Assembly (NCBI RefSeq): GCF_000499205.1
Contig: NZ_AWUK01000012.1
Location: 186,001-250,000, forward strand
Origin: Paenibacillus sp. MAEPY2
GTDB lineage: Bacteria > Bacillota > Bacilli > Paenibacillales > Paenibacillaceae
Direction of reading: 5' to 3'
Length of the DNA stretch: 64,000 nucleotides
Below, piece by piece: positions 57,300 through 64,000 of the stretch. The notes under the pieces were generated by a model, which saw nothing but the letters and a program-made list of their open reading frames with translations, was not told the origin of the DNA and made no database searches. Both the position numbers and the translations under genes were made by a program. The first letter of the stretch is position 1. Every line of letters starts with the position of its first letter.

Positions 57300-57854
57300 A
57301 TGCGTGATAGCGGAAAAGGATTGCACCCTAACTCTGGACGTGTGAAGTCTGCCCTGTTCAGTACAATTATGGTGATGTGTGTATTATCCCTAGTGGCTTG
57401 TTCAGCATCATCTGTTGAGCAGGAGCGGAAAATATATACCCGACAAGCGACGGATGAAGGCATTGTACGGGCAAAGAGCCAGGGCCACGGGTTAAACGGT
57501 CGATTGATTCAGGAGCTGGATGACGCTTTTGCTGCAAAAGGCATCAAATTGATGAATAACATGTTCGCAGACGACGGTGAGGGCGGAATCTCTTATGTGT
57601 ATCTGTTGAATGGAAGTGGCAGGCATATTGTAAAGGTCCACATTTTTAGTGATGTCGGTACACGAATTGCCCGGATGAATGAAATGTATGGTAATGATAG
57701 CGATGAGGCTGTAATGGAAAATGTTCTTGGCAAAACAACGATTCGCAGCAAAGATTACGTTTCATTGGTCTATACGGCTTCAGGTGGAGAAAAGGATGAT
57801 TATGAAGAGGACGTCATGCAGGTATTCCAGCATGTGCTCGAGCAGCTGAAGTAA
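57300..57854 (+). CDS. Putative lipoprotein of unknown function
   Basis: 184 residues from the ATG at 57300; the site aaaggaagg (57285-57293) is 6 bases upstream and abuts an alternative ATG at 57294. Hydrophobic segment FSTIMVMCVLSLVACSAS ends in the lipobox LVAC, so export and lipid attachment are expected. The mature part is charged (GISYVYLLNGSGRHIVKVHI). No family recognised with confidence. Ends at a shared terminator with the converging moaB. Confidence 0.75.
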   Translation: MRDSGKGLHPNSGRVKSALFSTIMVMCVLSLVACSASSVEQERKIYTRQATDEGIVRAKSQGHGLNGRLIQELDDAFAAKGIKLMNNMFADDGEGGISYVYLLNGSGRHIVKVHIFSDVGTRIARMNEMYGNDSDEAVMENVLGKTTIRSKDYVSLVYTASGGEKDDYEEDVMQVFQHVLEQLK

Positions 57855-57879
57855 TGGACTCGCCTAAAATAAACCCGAA

Positions 57880-57907
57880 AAACCCGTCTGATCCTTCAGA
57901 CGGGTTT
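57880..57907. terminator. Bidirectional terminator between lipoprotein gene and moaB
   Basis: Perfect 12-bp stem (57880-57891 with 57896-57907), 4-base loop, A-rich left and T-rich right. The moaB stop codon (57896-57898, minus strand) lies inside the right arm. Confidence 0.8.
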
Positions 57908-58414
57908 ATATATTTCACGCATGAAATGCCTAAGTTCCGGCAAAATGAGCTTTTCCATTGCCAGTTTGACCGCTCCCTTGGAGCCTGGCATAGAGAATAC
58001 GGCTGTGCGCCCAATCGTTCCGGCAACCGCCCGGCTAAGAATGGCAGCAGAACCGATATCCTCGGTATAACTGAGGAAGCGAAAGATTTCTCCAAAGCCC
58101 GGCAGCTCCTTATCCAGTAGTGAGGATACCGCCTCGTAAGTCGTATCACGGGGGGCAATTCCGGTTCCACCGCTGAGCAGCACGGCTTCGATATCGTCTC
58201 GAACCGCTGCATCTTGCAGGATGCTTCGAATGGTTTCGGTCTCATCCGGTGTAATGATATAATCGACGATCTGATAGCCTGATTTAGTCAGCAGCTTATG
58301 CATAAGCTGTCCGCTTGTATCCGTGTCCTTGGTGCGGGTATCCGATACGGTTACAATCATGCAGGATACCGTGTCGGGGGCTTCCTGACGATGTTGTTCC
58401 ACTGAATTGGTCAT
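57896..58414 (-). CDS. moaB: MoaB-type molybdopterin biosynthesis protein
   Basis: 172 residues on the minus strand; start 58414 with ggaggagga (complement of 58421-58429) upstream. MogA/MoaB fold with VTVSDTRTKDTDTSG, LLSGGTGIAPRD and SMPGSKGAVKLAM, the adenylyl transfer site for molybdopterin. The only clear minus-strand gene in the window. Other moa genes are not nearby. Confidence 0.94.
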   Translation of the reverse strand: MTNSVEQHRQEAPDTVSCMIVTVSDTRTKDTDTSGQLMHKLLTKSGYQIVDYIITPDETETIRSILQDAAVRDDIEAVLLSGGTGIAPRDTTYEAVSSLLDKELPGFGEIFRFLSYTEDIGSAAILSRAVAGTIGRTAVFSMPGSKGAVKLAMEKLILPELRHFMREIYKPV

Positions 58415-58583
58415 AACACATCCTCCTCCAATCAACATGTTCTCATAGCATAGACCATTCAGTAGATTGAGGCAATGGACGTATAGAGAAGAGAAGGTCA
58501 GGATTGCGCAAAGATTGCAGGATAGTGTACACTCGCTAGGATAGAGATAGACCAGTTTCATTGGACAAACAGAGAGGTGAACT

Positions 58584-59726
58584 ATGATGAGTGAATTAAA
58601 AGTAAATGAATCATCCATACCTGTATATATATTGTCAGGATTTTTGGGAAGTGGCAAAACGACACTGCTTGTTCAATTGATCGAACATTGGCAACAACAG
58701 GGTCTCCGACCCGCAGTGGTCATGAATGAATTAGGTGAAGTCAACCTGGATGGTCAGATGGTGGATTCTAGCGTTCCGATGACAGAAATGTTGGGAGGAT
58801 GCATCTGCTGTACCGTGCGCGGTGATTTGGGGCTGCAACTTGCCGATCTCGTGCAGGAGGAATCGCCAGATATCATTATCATCGAAGCAACGGGAGCGGC
58901 GAACCCGATGGAGATATTGGATGCAGTAACGGAAACTTCACTCTATATGCGACTGGAGCTTAAAAGCCTGATTACCGTGGTGGATGCTGCGCATCTGTCA
59001 GGACTGTACCAGGAGCAGAAGGGACAAACTTTCAAGCTGATGCAGGAGCAGATTCGCTGTGCTTCGGTACTACTTCTGAACAAAACGGACCGTGTGAATG
59101 AGCAGCAGCTGGCAGATCTGAGGGACCTGTTAACACGCTGGAATGGTTTTGCTCCCGTCATCCCTACGGTGAGGTGTGAAGTCGATATGGATGTGCTGCT
59201 TCGTAGTGGAGATAACGTACATGCCTATCAATCTGTCGATGAAACGAGTAAAGACGCGAAAAAGGAACAGCACGTTCATTCCGAAGCTTGTGCAGAGCAT
59301 GGCTGCAGCCATGAACATGAACATGAACATCCTAAGCATATGGATCATAATCACGAAGCCCATCAACATTCCGACGTGAATGTCCATGGTCATTCTCAGG
59401 ATCACGACCATAGTCATGCCCATCCCCATGCTTCGCATGAGCATGTCATGGTGTACACGCACTATTTCACCCAGCCGGTGAACAGTGAAGCTTTTGAGCG
59501 TTTGATTGCTGAGTTACCACGGGATGTGTACCGGGCAAAAGGGATTTTATCTTTTAGTGATACGTCCAGTCGGTTCTGGTTCCAATATGCTTATCGGGAA
59601 TCGGATTATATGAAGATCACGCCTCAAGGTGATGTGCCGAACGTAGCTGTGTTTATAGGTGAGCACTTTGATCAAACGGTCATCCGCAACCAATTGCTGG
59701 AATTAGAAGCGATAAATGAGTCTTAA
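58584..59726 (+). CDS. COG0523/CobW-family GTPase with His-rich metal loop
   Basis: G3E-family metallochaperone GTPase, 380 residues, agagaggtg upstream. Walker A GFLGSGKTTLL, metal-binding CxCC in GGCICCTVRG, LNKTD (NKxD). Between the GTPase and the C-terminal domain lies a stretch with about 25 histidines (roughly residues 230-290, HEHEHEHPKHMDHNHEAHQH and similar). The family delivers zinc, cobalt or nickel. No Zur box is evident in the 170-base gap to moaB, so the metal is open. A Cys-rich copper-type protein follows. Confidence 0.9.
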   Translation: MMSELKVNESSIPVYILSGFLGSGKTTLLVQLIEHWQQQGLRPAVVMNELGEVNLDGQMVDSSVPMTEMLGGCICCTVRGDLGLQLADLVQEESPDIIIIEATGAANPMEILDAVTETSLYMRLELKSLITVVDAAHLSGLYQEQKGQTFKLMQEQIRCASVLLLNKTDRVNEQQLADLRDLLTRWNGFAPVIPTVRCEVDMDVLLRSGDNVHAYQSVDETSKDAKKEQHVHSEACAEHGCSHEHEHEHPKHMDHNHEAHQHSDVNVHGHSQDHDHSHAHPHASHEHVMVYTHYFTQPVNSEAFERLIAELPRDVYRAKGILSFSDTSSRFWFQYAYRESDYMKITPQGDVPNVAVFIGEHFDQTVIRNQLLELEAINES

Positions 59727-59793
59727 TGATTCAAGGTTCCTCCAGACGGGGTATTAAGAAGCATAGCAAACTTAGTCTGGGAGGTAACTTTAA

Positions 59794-60129
59794 ATGACAC
59801 AACAACAATATCAGCAATGTATCGATGCTTGCCTGGAGTGTATGAATGCTTGCAACGTATGTTACATATCGAGTCTGAAGGAATATGATCTGGCAATGTT
59901 GCGTGATTGCATTCGTTTGGATCGGGAATGTGCAGAAATCTGCAGCTTTGCTGCTCAAGCCATGACACGCGGAAGTGATTTTATCTCCGAAATTTGCGAT
60001 CTGTGTGTGAAAGCATGTGAAGCTTGTGCTGCTGAGTGTGGCAAACATGAACATGATCACTGTCAGGCTTGCGCGGAAGCTTGCCGCAAATGTGCAGAGG
60101 CTTGCCGTATGATGGCCGCAGTAGCGTAA
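59794..60129 (+). CDS. Cys-rich four-helix copper-binding protein
   Basis: 111 residues containing 18 cysteines in CxxxC and CxxC spacing along predicted helices (CIDACLECMNACNVC, CDLCVKACEACAAEC, CQACAEACRKCAEAC) plus HEHDHC. This is the pattern of the Csp/YhjQ (DUF326) four-helix bundle, whose members store Cu(I). gggaggt precedes the ATG. It lies 67 bases after the His-rich GTPase gene and may share its transcript. Confidence 0.9.
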   Translation: MTQQQYQQCIDACLECMNACNVCYISSLKEYDLAMLRDCIRLDRECAEICSFAAQAMTRGSDFISEICDLCVKACEACAAECGKHEHDHCQACAEACRKCAEACRMMAAVA

Positions 60130-60188
60130 ATATAAACTCAATTAAATTAAACATAAAAAAGCCGAGTCATCTGCATGATATTAGGCTG

Positions 60189-60264
60189 ATCCCCTCATAG
60201 TAGGAAACGAAATAAGGACATCGGACAGATGGACTTCAACGTTGCCTGCTGGAGGGGATTTTTT
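60189..60264 (+). terminator. Terminator-like stem with long loop
   Basis: ATCCCCTC (60189-60196) pairs with GAGGGGAT (60252-60259), followed by five or six T. The 55-base loop is long for a simple terminator. It ends the unit containing the copper-binding protein gene. Confidence 0.55.
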
Positions 60265-60357
60265 ACGAATACAGCAGGATAAGAAAGAATCTACACAATC
60301 CGATGGTGAGATCAACTAGCGTCAGCAGGGCCTTAATTGGCAAATGCATATAACAGG

Positions 60358-60386
60358 TTGCCAAAGCAGATTGTGATCTGTATAAT
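60358..60386 (+). promoter_or_regulatory. Promoter of the argS T-box leader
   Basis: TTGCCA (60358-60363), exact 17-base spacer, TATAAT (60381-60386). Confidence 0.8.
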
Positions 60387-60391
60387 GATGG

Positions 60392-60715
60392 CAATGAATT
60401 GAAACGATGAATATCCGTGATCGGGAGAGTAGCCAGAATTCATGCATGACAGCGAGCCGGGGCAGGTGGAAGCCGGTATGACATGACCTGAGTGAAGCGC
60501 ACCCGTGAGATGGTTGTCCGAAGCAATGCCTGCATTCTTGAGAGGGTGCAGAGCATGGATTAGAGGGCAATCCGGCAGGCGGCCGTTAATCGCACCGAGC
60601 GGAGCAGGCTGGGAATGTATATCAATGTGCATTCACGACCTGCTCACATAGAGTGGTACCGCGGGAACTGTGAAGATCAGCTCTCGTCTCTGATATAGAG
60701 ACGAGGGCTTTTTTT
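60392..60715 (+). ncRNA. T-box riboswitch, arginine-specific
   Basis: Leader RNA that senses uncharged tRNA-Arg. The T-box itself is clear (AGAGTGGTACCGCGG, 60650-60664), followed by the terminator stem 60681-60690 with 60699-60708 and a seven-base T-run. Stem I elements are recognisable after GAAACGATGA (about 60400). In the distal part the context gaag-CGC-acc puts a CGC arginine codon (60498-60500) as specifier. This agrees with argS directly downstream. Confidence 0.92.
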
Positions 60716-60762
60716 GTTTTTGATATTACAGCCAAATACGATAATGAATAGGAGTGTTCAAC

Positions 60763-62493
60763 ATGTTGATGAAACAGGCAGCAGCACATATTGCTCCCTT
60801 AACGGGACTGGAGCAAGACGAGGTGTTGAGATTATTGGAGGTTCCACCACAGGCGGAGCTAGGAGATGCGGCGTTTCCCTGTTTTACTTTGGCAAAGTCA
60901 CTGAAGAAAGCGCCCGCGGTGATCGCGGCGGATATCGCAACTGGATTGCAGATAGTTGGGCTGGATGCTTCACCAGCAGGACCCTATGTGAACATACGTT
61001 TCAATCGGGAAGATCTGGCGCCGAAGCTGCTGCAAGAACTGGGACATCAAGCATTTGGCAAGCTGCAACTGGGTGCAGGTGCACGTGTCGTAATCGACAT
61101 GTCGTCGCCCAACATTGCCAAGCCATTCGGAATTGGTCATCTGCGCTCCACCGTGATTGGGGCAGCATTGTATCGGTTATATAACGAGGCAGGCTATACT
61201 TCGGTCAGTGTGAACCATCTGGGCGATTGGGGAACGCAGTTCGGCAAACAGATTGCAGCCTACAAGCGTTGGGGCAATGATGAAGCGCTACAGGCTGAGC
61301 CGATTCGGACATCATTGGAACTGTATGTGCGTTTTCACGATGAGGCCGAGAATGATCCATCGCTGGAGATGGAGGCAAAAGATTGGTTCCGCAAGCTGGA
61401 GCAAGGGGATGAGGAGGCGCAGCGGTTATGGGCCTTTTTTGTAGAGGTGAGCATAAAAGAATTCAACCGGATGTATGAGCGTCTGAATGTACAGTTTGAC
61501 CATACGCTGGGTGAAAGCTTTTATAATGACAAGATGGGTGCGGTGGTCGAAGAACTGAAAGGCAAAGGGTTGCTGGAAGAGAGTGATGGGGCATTGGTGG
61601 TACGTTTGGAGGAGGAGAATATGCCGCCTTGCCTGATTATCAAAAAGGATGGGACCACCATCTACCCAACGCGGGATTTGGCAACGGCAGTTTATCGTCA
61701 TGATGTGATGAAGGCGGATAAAATGTTGTACGTTGTCGGGGGTGAGCAGAAGCTTCATTTCCGTCAGGTATTTGCGGTATTATCCCGGATGGGGTACGCG
61801 TGGTCTGAGATTTGTGAACATATTCCGTTTGGTTTGATGCGTTTCGAGGGACGGAAGATGTCTACCCGCCGGGGTAAAGTCGTTTTCTTGCAGGAGGTAC
61901 TGGATGAGGCGGTTGCTCGGGCATTGCAGATTATCCAGGAGAAAAATCCGAATCTGCCAAATCCGCAGGAGGTTGCGGAAGCGGTGGGTGTAGGTGCAAT
62001 TGTATTCGGTGATCTGCGTAATAACCGGTTGAACGACGTCGATTTCTCGCTCGAAGATGCGGTGAGCTTTGAAGGGGAGACGGGACCTTATGTGCAATAC
62101 ACACATGCCCGGATTAACAGTGTGCTTGCGAAGGCAGCAGAGGCAGAACGCGTGGAAAATGAAAACCATTCGCAACAGGCTAACAGCATAAAAGCTGCAG
62201 CCAGCACCGAGAACAAGCCAGTCATTGTCGGTGACACTTCTTGGGCATTGCTGAAACTGCTGGCTGATTATCCGCAGCATCTGGAAAAAGCAATTCATCG
62301 CAACGAGCCTTCGGTCATTGCCAAATATGCGATCGATGTTGCCCAAGCCTTCAACCGCTTCTATCATGCAGAACGGATTGCCGACGCGCCGGCTGACGTG
62401 AAACCCTTCCGGGTGGCGCTAACAGAGCGTACGGCGGAGCGTCTGGCCTACAGCCTGTATTTACTTGGGGTCCAGGCTCCTGAACGGATGTGA
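60763..62493 (+). CDS. argS: Arginyl-tRNA synthetase
   Basis: Class I synthetase charging tRNA-Arg. ATG at 60763 with taggag upstream; 576 residues. HIGH-like motif in KPFGIGHLRST, KMSK motif in GRKMSTRRGKVV, and the Arg-specific VNHLGDWGTQFGKQI. The N-terminal add-1 domain (about 1-110) and the C-terminal anticodon-binding domain (about 450-576, ending LGVQAPERM) are complete. Under T-box control. The TGA stop overlaps the GTG of the following ABC ATPase gene. Confidence 0.97.
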   Translation: MLMKQAAAHIAPLTGLEQDEVLRLLEVPPQAELGDAAFPCFTLAKSLKKAPAVIAADIATGLQIVGLDASPAGPYVNIRFNREDLAPKLLQELGHQAFGKLQLGAGARVVIDMSSPNIAKPFGIGHLRSTVIGAALYRLYNEAGYTSVSVNHLGDWGTQFGKQIAAYKRWGNDEALQAEPIRTSLELYVRFHDEAENDPSLEMEAKDWFRKLEQGDEEAQRLWAFFVEVSIKEFNRMYERLNVQFDHTLGESFYNDKMGAVVEELKGKGLLEESDGALVVRLEEENMPPCLIIKKDGTTIYPTRDLATAVYRHDVMKADKMLYVVGGEQKLHFRQVFAVLSRMGYAWSEICEHIPFGLMRFEGRKMSTRRGKVVFLQEVLDEAVARALQIIQEKNPNLPNPQEVAEAVGVGAIVFGDLRNNRLNDVDFSLEDAVSFEGETGPYVQYTHARINSVLAKAAEAERVENENHSQQANSIKAAASTENKPVIVGDTSWALLKLLADYPQHLEKAIHRNEPSVIAKYAIDVAQAFNRFYHAERIADAPADVKPFRVALTERTAERLAYSLYLLGVQAPERM

Positions 62494-63542
62494 CATCTAT
62501 GGGATGGATGGGAATTGGAAGCTTCGATAAAGCAGGAAAAGCCGCAACGGACTCAACAGGACGAGATATATCACTTCAACGTGTGAGCAAACGACTTGGG
62601 GATGTGCAGGTACTGAATGATATCAATTTGGAAGTAGGCAAGGGAGAGTGTATCGTCCTGGTGGGCAGAAATGGCTCAGGCAAAAGCACGTTGCTGCGTG
62701 TGCTGGCTGGCATATTACTGCCTGAATCCGGTTCGCAGCACAAGCCCATGCATGGACGGGTTATGTATGCACTCGATGGACTGCCACGTTTGCCCTTTAC
62801 CTCAAGAGAGTACCTGTGGGAAATGGGACGAATACGTGGCATGCGTCCTGAAATACTGCGTCAGCGGATAAGTGAACTGAGCGAGCTGTTATTCTTGGGA
62901 ACGGCACTGGAGCAAAACCTGCCACAGTTGTCCAAAGGTACCTTGCAGAAGGTGAATCTGATTCAGGCTCTTTTGCCTGGACCTGATGGGTTATTGCTGC
63001 TTGATGAGCCATTGTCCGGTCTGGACGTCCCGGCGCAGGAAGCGATCGTAGCCTTGCTCGGACAGTGGAAAAAGGAAGGAAGTAAAATCGTTACAGCTTG
63101 CCATGAACCCTTGCTTATAGAACGTCTTGCGGATCAGGTCATCGTATTACACAAGGGAACAGTGCTGCGTCGCTGGAATCAGGAAGATTTACAGCAAGCT
63201 GGAGAGCCCGCTGTGAGCATCCAAAGTGTGATGGAAGGACGGGAACAATCCGTTATGGATGCGCTGCTTATTGAACAACCGGGAGTCATTGCATGCCATC
63301 GCAGCGTAGTTCATCACGATTATGGAGGCGAAGTATGGGATTGGAGGGTGTCACGCAGTTCGGCAGACCGGATCATTGGAAAGATTCTGGCTTTGGGCGG
63401 TTCCATCCTTTCCGTGCATCCGGAAGAAAGCCGATTACATATGGAAGGATTGATGGAGGGGCGTCATCCGGGTGAGGCTATGAACAGGGAAGAGACAGAT
63501 ATCCTTTCATCTATGTCTACGGTAAGAGGTGACCTCCAATGA
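62490..63542 (+). CDS. ABC transporter ATP-binding protein
   Basis: 350 residues if started at the GTG at 62490, which overlaps the argS stop; ATGs at 62499 and 62508 are alternatives. Walker A VGRNGSGKSTLL, signature variant LSKGTLQKV (LSGGQ position), Walker B GLLLLDEPLSGLD, and the switch histidine in VTACHEP. A C-terminal region of about 110 residues follows the ATPase. The next gene encodes a membrane protein, so this is an ABC-2-like exporter pair. Substrate unknown. Confidence 0.88.
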   Translation: MTSMGWMGIGSFDKAGKAATDSTGRDISLQRVSKRLGDVQVLNDINLEVGKGECIVLVGRNGSGKSTLLRVLAGILLPESGSQHKPMHGRVMYALDGLPRLPFTSREYLWEMGRIRGMRPEILRQRISELSELLFLGTALEQNLPQLSKGTLQKVNLIQALLPGPDGLLLLDEPLSGLDVPAQEAIVALLGQWKKEGSKIVTACHEPLLIERLADQVIVLHKGTVLRRWNQEDLQQAGEPAVSIQSVMEGREQSVMDALLIEQPGVIACHRSVVHHDYGGEVWDWRVSRSSADRIIGKILALGGSILSVHPEESRLHMEGLMEGRHPGEAMNREETDILSSMSTVRGDLQ

Positions 63543-64000
63543 TCCACTTGACCCGTTATTTGTTAAAACATTACATACGCTCACAGAAATATGTTGCACC
63601 GGTGATTTTTTATATCATTACAATGCTGCTCATCTATTCCTACAAACCTAATCCGGTTGCGGACAGTTACAGCGTTACGGCCATGCTGCTTTTTTTTGGT
63701 GCGGCCTGGCTGGGCTTAACGGTTATGAATACGGAACCTGCGGGGCAGTATCAATTGCTCGTTCTCCATGCAGGAAGCAAACGAAAGGTTGTCTTTGCAC
63801 AATTGATCTGTGCGTTAATCATGCAATTCGGCCTGACAGCAATTACCATGCTATATCCAGTTGTTACGGGCATGTTTGGAAGACTGCCAAGTACTGGGGA
63901 GTGGATCATGGCTTGGGCCGGGCATCTGGCGTTGTCGCTCCTGGGTCTGGGCCTCAGTGTTTTCTTTCAAAAATCATACATTCCCATGCTGAGCCGCAGT
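63539..64000 (+). CDS. Membrane permease of the ABC transporter, 3' end cut by window
   Basis: Starts with ATG overlapping the ATPase stop (ATGA) and stays open to the window end; 154 codons visible. Hydrophobic segments include YVAPVIFYIITMLLIYSY, VTAMLLFFGAAWLGLTVM, LICALIMQFGLTAITMLYPV and HLALSLLGLGLSVFF. Translational coupling with the ATPase marks it as the partner permease. Family not assigned from the visible part. Confidence 0.85.
   Translation, partial: MIHLTRYLLKHYIRSQKYVAPVIFYIITMLLIYSYKPNPVADSYSVTAMLLFFGAAWLGLTVMNTEPAGQYQLLVLHAGSKRKVVFAQLICALIMQFGLTAITMLYPVVTGMFGRLPSTGEWIMAWAGHLALSLLGLGLSVFFQKSYIPMLSRS

Noticed and set aside
58415..58583. Zur box or other metal-regulator site before the COG0523 GTPase gene
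   Set aside because: Only a short palindrome AGTGTACACT (58524-58533) was found; it does not match the Bacillus Zur box.
1..64000. CRISPR arrays, insertion sequences, prophage genes, tRNA or rRNA genes
   Set aside because: No repeat-spacer pattern, transposase, integrase, phage structural gene or tRNA cloverleaf was seen.

Overview
The window is a stretch of chromosomal core genome from an endospore-forming, low-to-mid GC Firmicute, most likely a Paenibacillus. Grounds: the gene order closely follows the Bacillus subtilis rseP-proS-polC / rimP-nusA-infB / rpsO-pnp / dpaAB-dapGA / tepA-spoIIIE / ymfFHIJK-rodZ-pgsA-cinA-recA / rny-ymdB-spoVS / miaB-ricA backbone. Sporulation genes (dpaA, dpaB, spoIIIE, spoVS, a SleB-type lytic enzyme, ylxY, mlpA) are present. 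Starts are often TTG or GTG behind strong AAGGAGG sites. An Arg T-box precedes argS, and the prolyl-tRNA synthetase is of the short archaeal/eukaryote-like type. No phage, insertion sequence, CRISPR array, rRNA or tRNA was seen.

Layout. 1-7.0 kb: 3' end of rseP, then proS and polC. 7.0-15.5 kb: the rimP-nusA-ylxR-ylxQ-infB-rbfA-nrnA-truB-ribF translation/transcription operon behind a consensus promoter and a hairpin with a GAAA loop. 15.5-18.3 kb: rpsO and pnp. 18.4-21.3 kb: ylxY-mlpA-dut behind a SigE-like promoter. 21.4-25.6 kb: the dipicolinate/diaminopimelate cluster dpaA-dpaB-(asd remnant)-dapG-dapA behind a SigK-like promoter. 26-31.8 kb: an RNase J gene, tepA, ylzJ-like, spoIIIE. 31.8-38.8 kb: a SleB-like hydrolase behind a SigG-like promoter, the M16 protease pair, ymfI, ymfJ, ymfK, rodZ. 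38.8-44.3 kb: a small membrane protein, yajQ, pgsA, cinA, SOS-controlled recA, recX. 44.3-47.5 kb: rny, ymdB, SigH-type spoVS. 47.5-52.6 kb: an M19 dipeptidase, a lone pduL-type phosphotransacylase, miaB, ricA, a thioesterase. 52.6-55.8 kb: an NAD-salvage group (NrtR-like Nudix regulator, nicotinamidase, nicotinate phosphoribosyltransferase). 55.8-60.1 kb: more variable genes (YhdH-type oxidoreductase, a lipoprotein, moaB on the minus strand, a His-rich COG0523 GTPase, a Cys-rich copper-binding four-helix protein). 60.3-64 kb: T-box-argS, overlapped by an ABC transporter ATPase and a permease cut by the window end.

The main observation is a decayed asd gene (aspartate-semialdehyde dehydrogenase) lying exactly where asd sits in relatives, between dpaB and dapG. 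Two or more reading frames and two in-frame stops still show its conserved C-terminal motifs, so a working asd must lie elsewhere if the lysine/DPA pathway is intact. Other items worth checking are a large inverted-repeat element between miaB and ricA, a palindrome over the -10 box of the NrtR-like gene, several strong hairpins that look like leaders or processing sites rather than terminators, and four candidate alternative-sigma promoters that agree with the sporulation roles of the genes behind them. I found no convincing wholly new system; most of the window is conserved housekeeping DNA.
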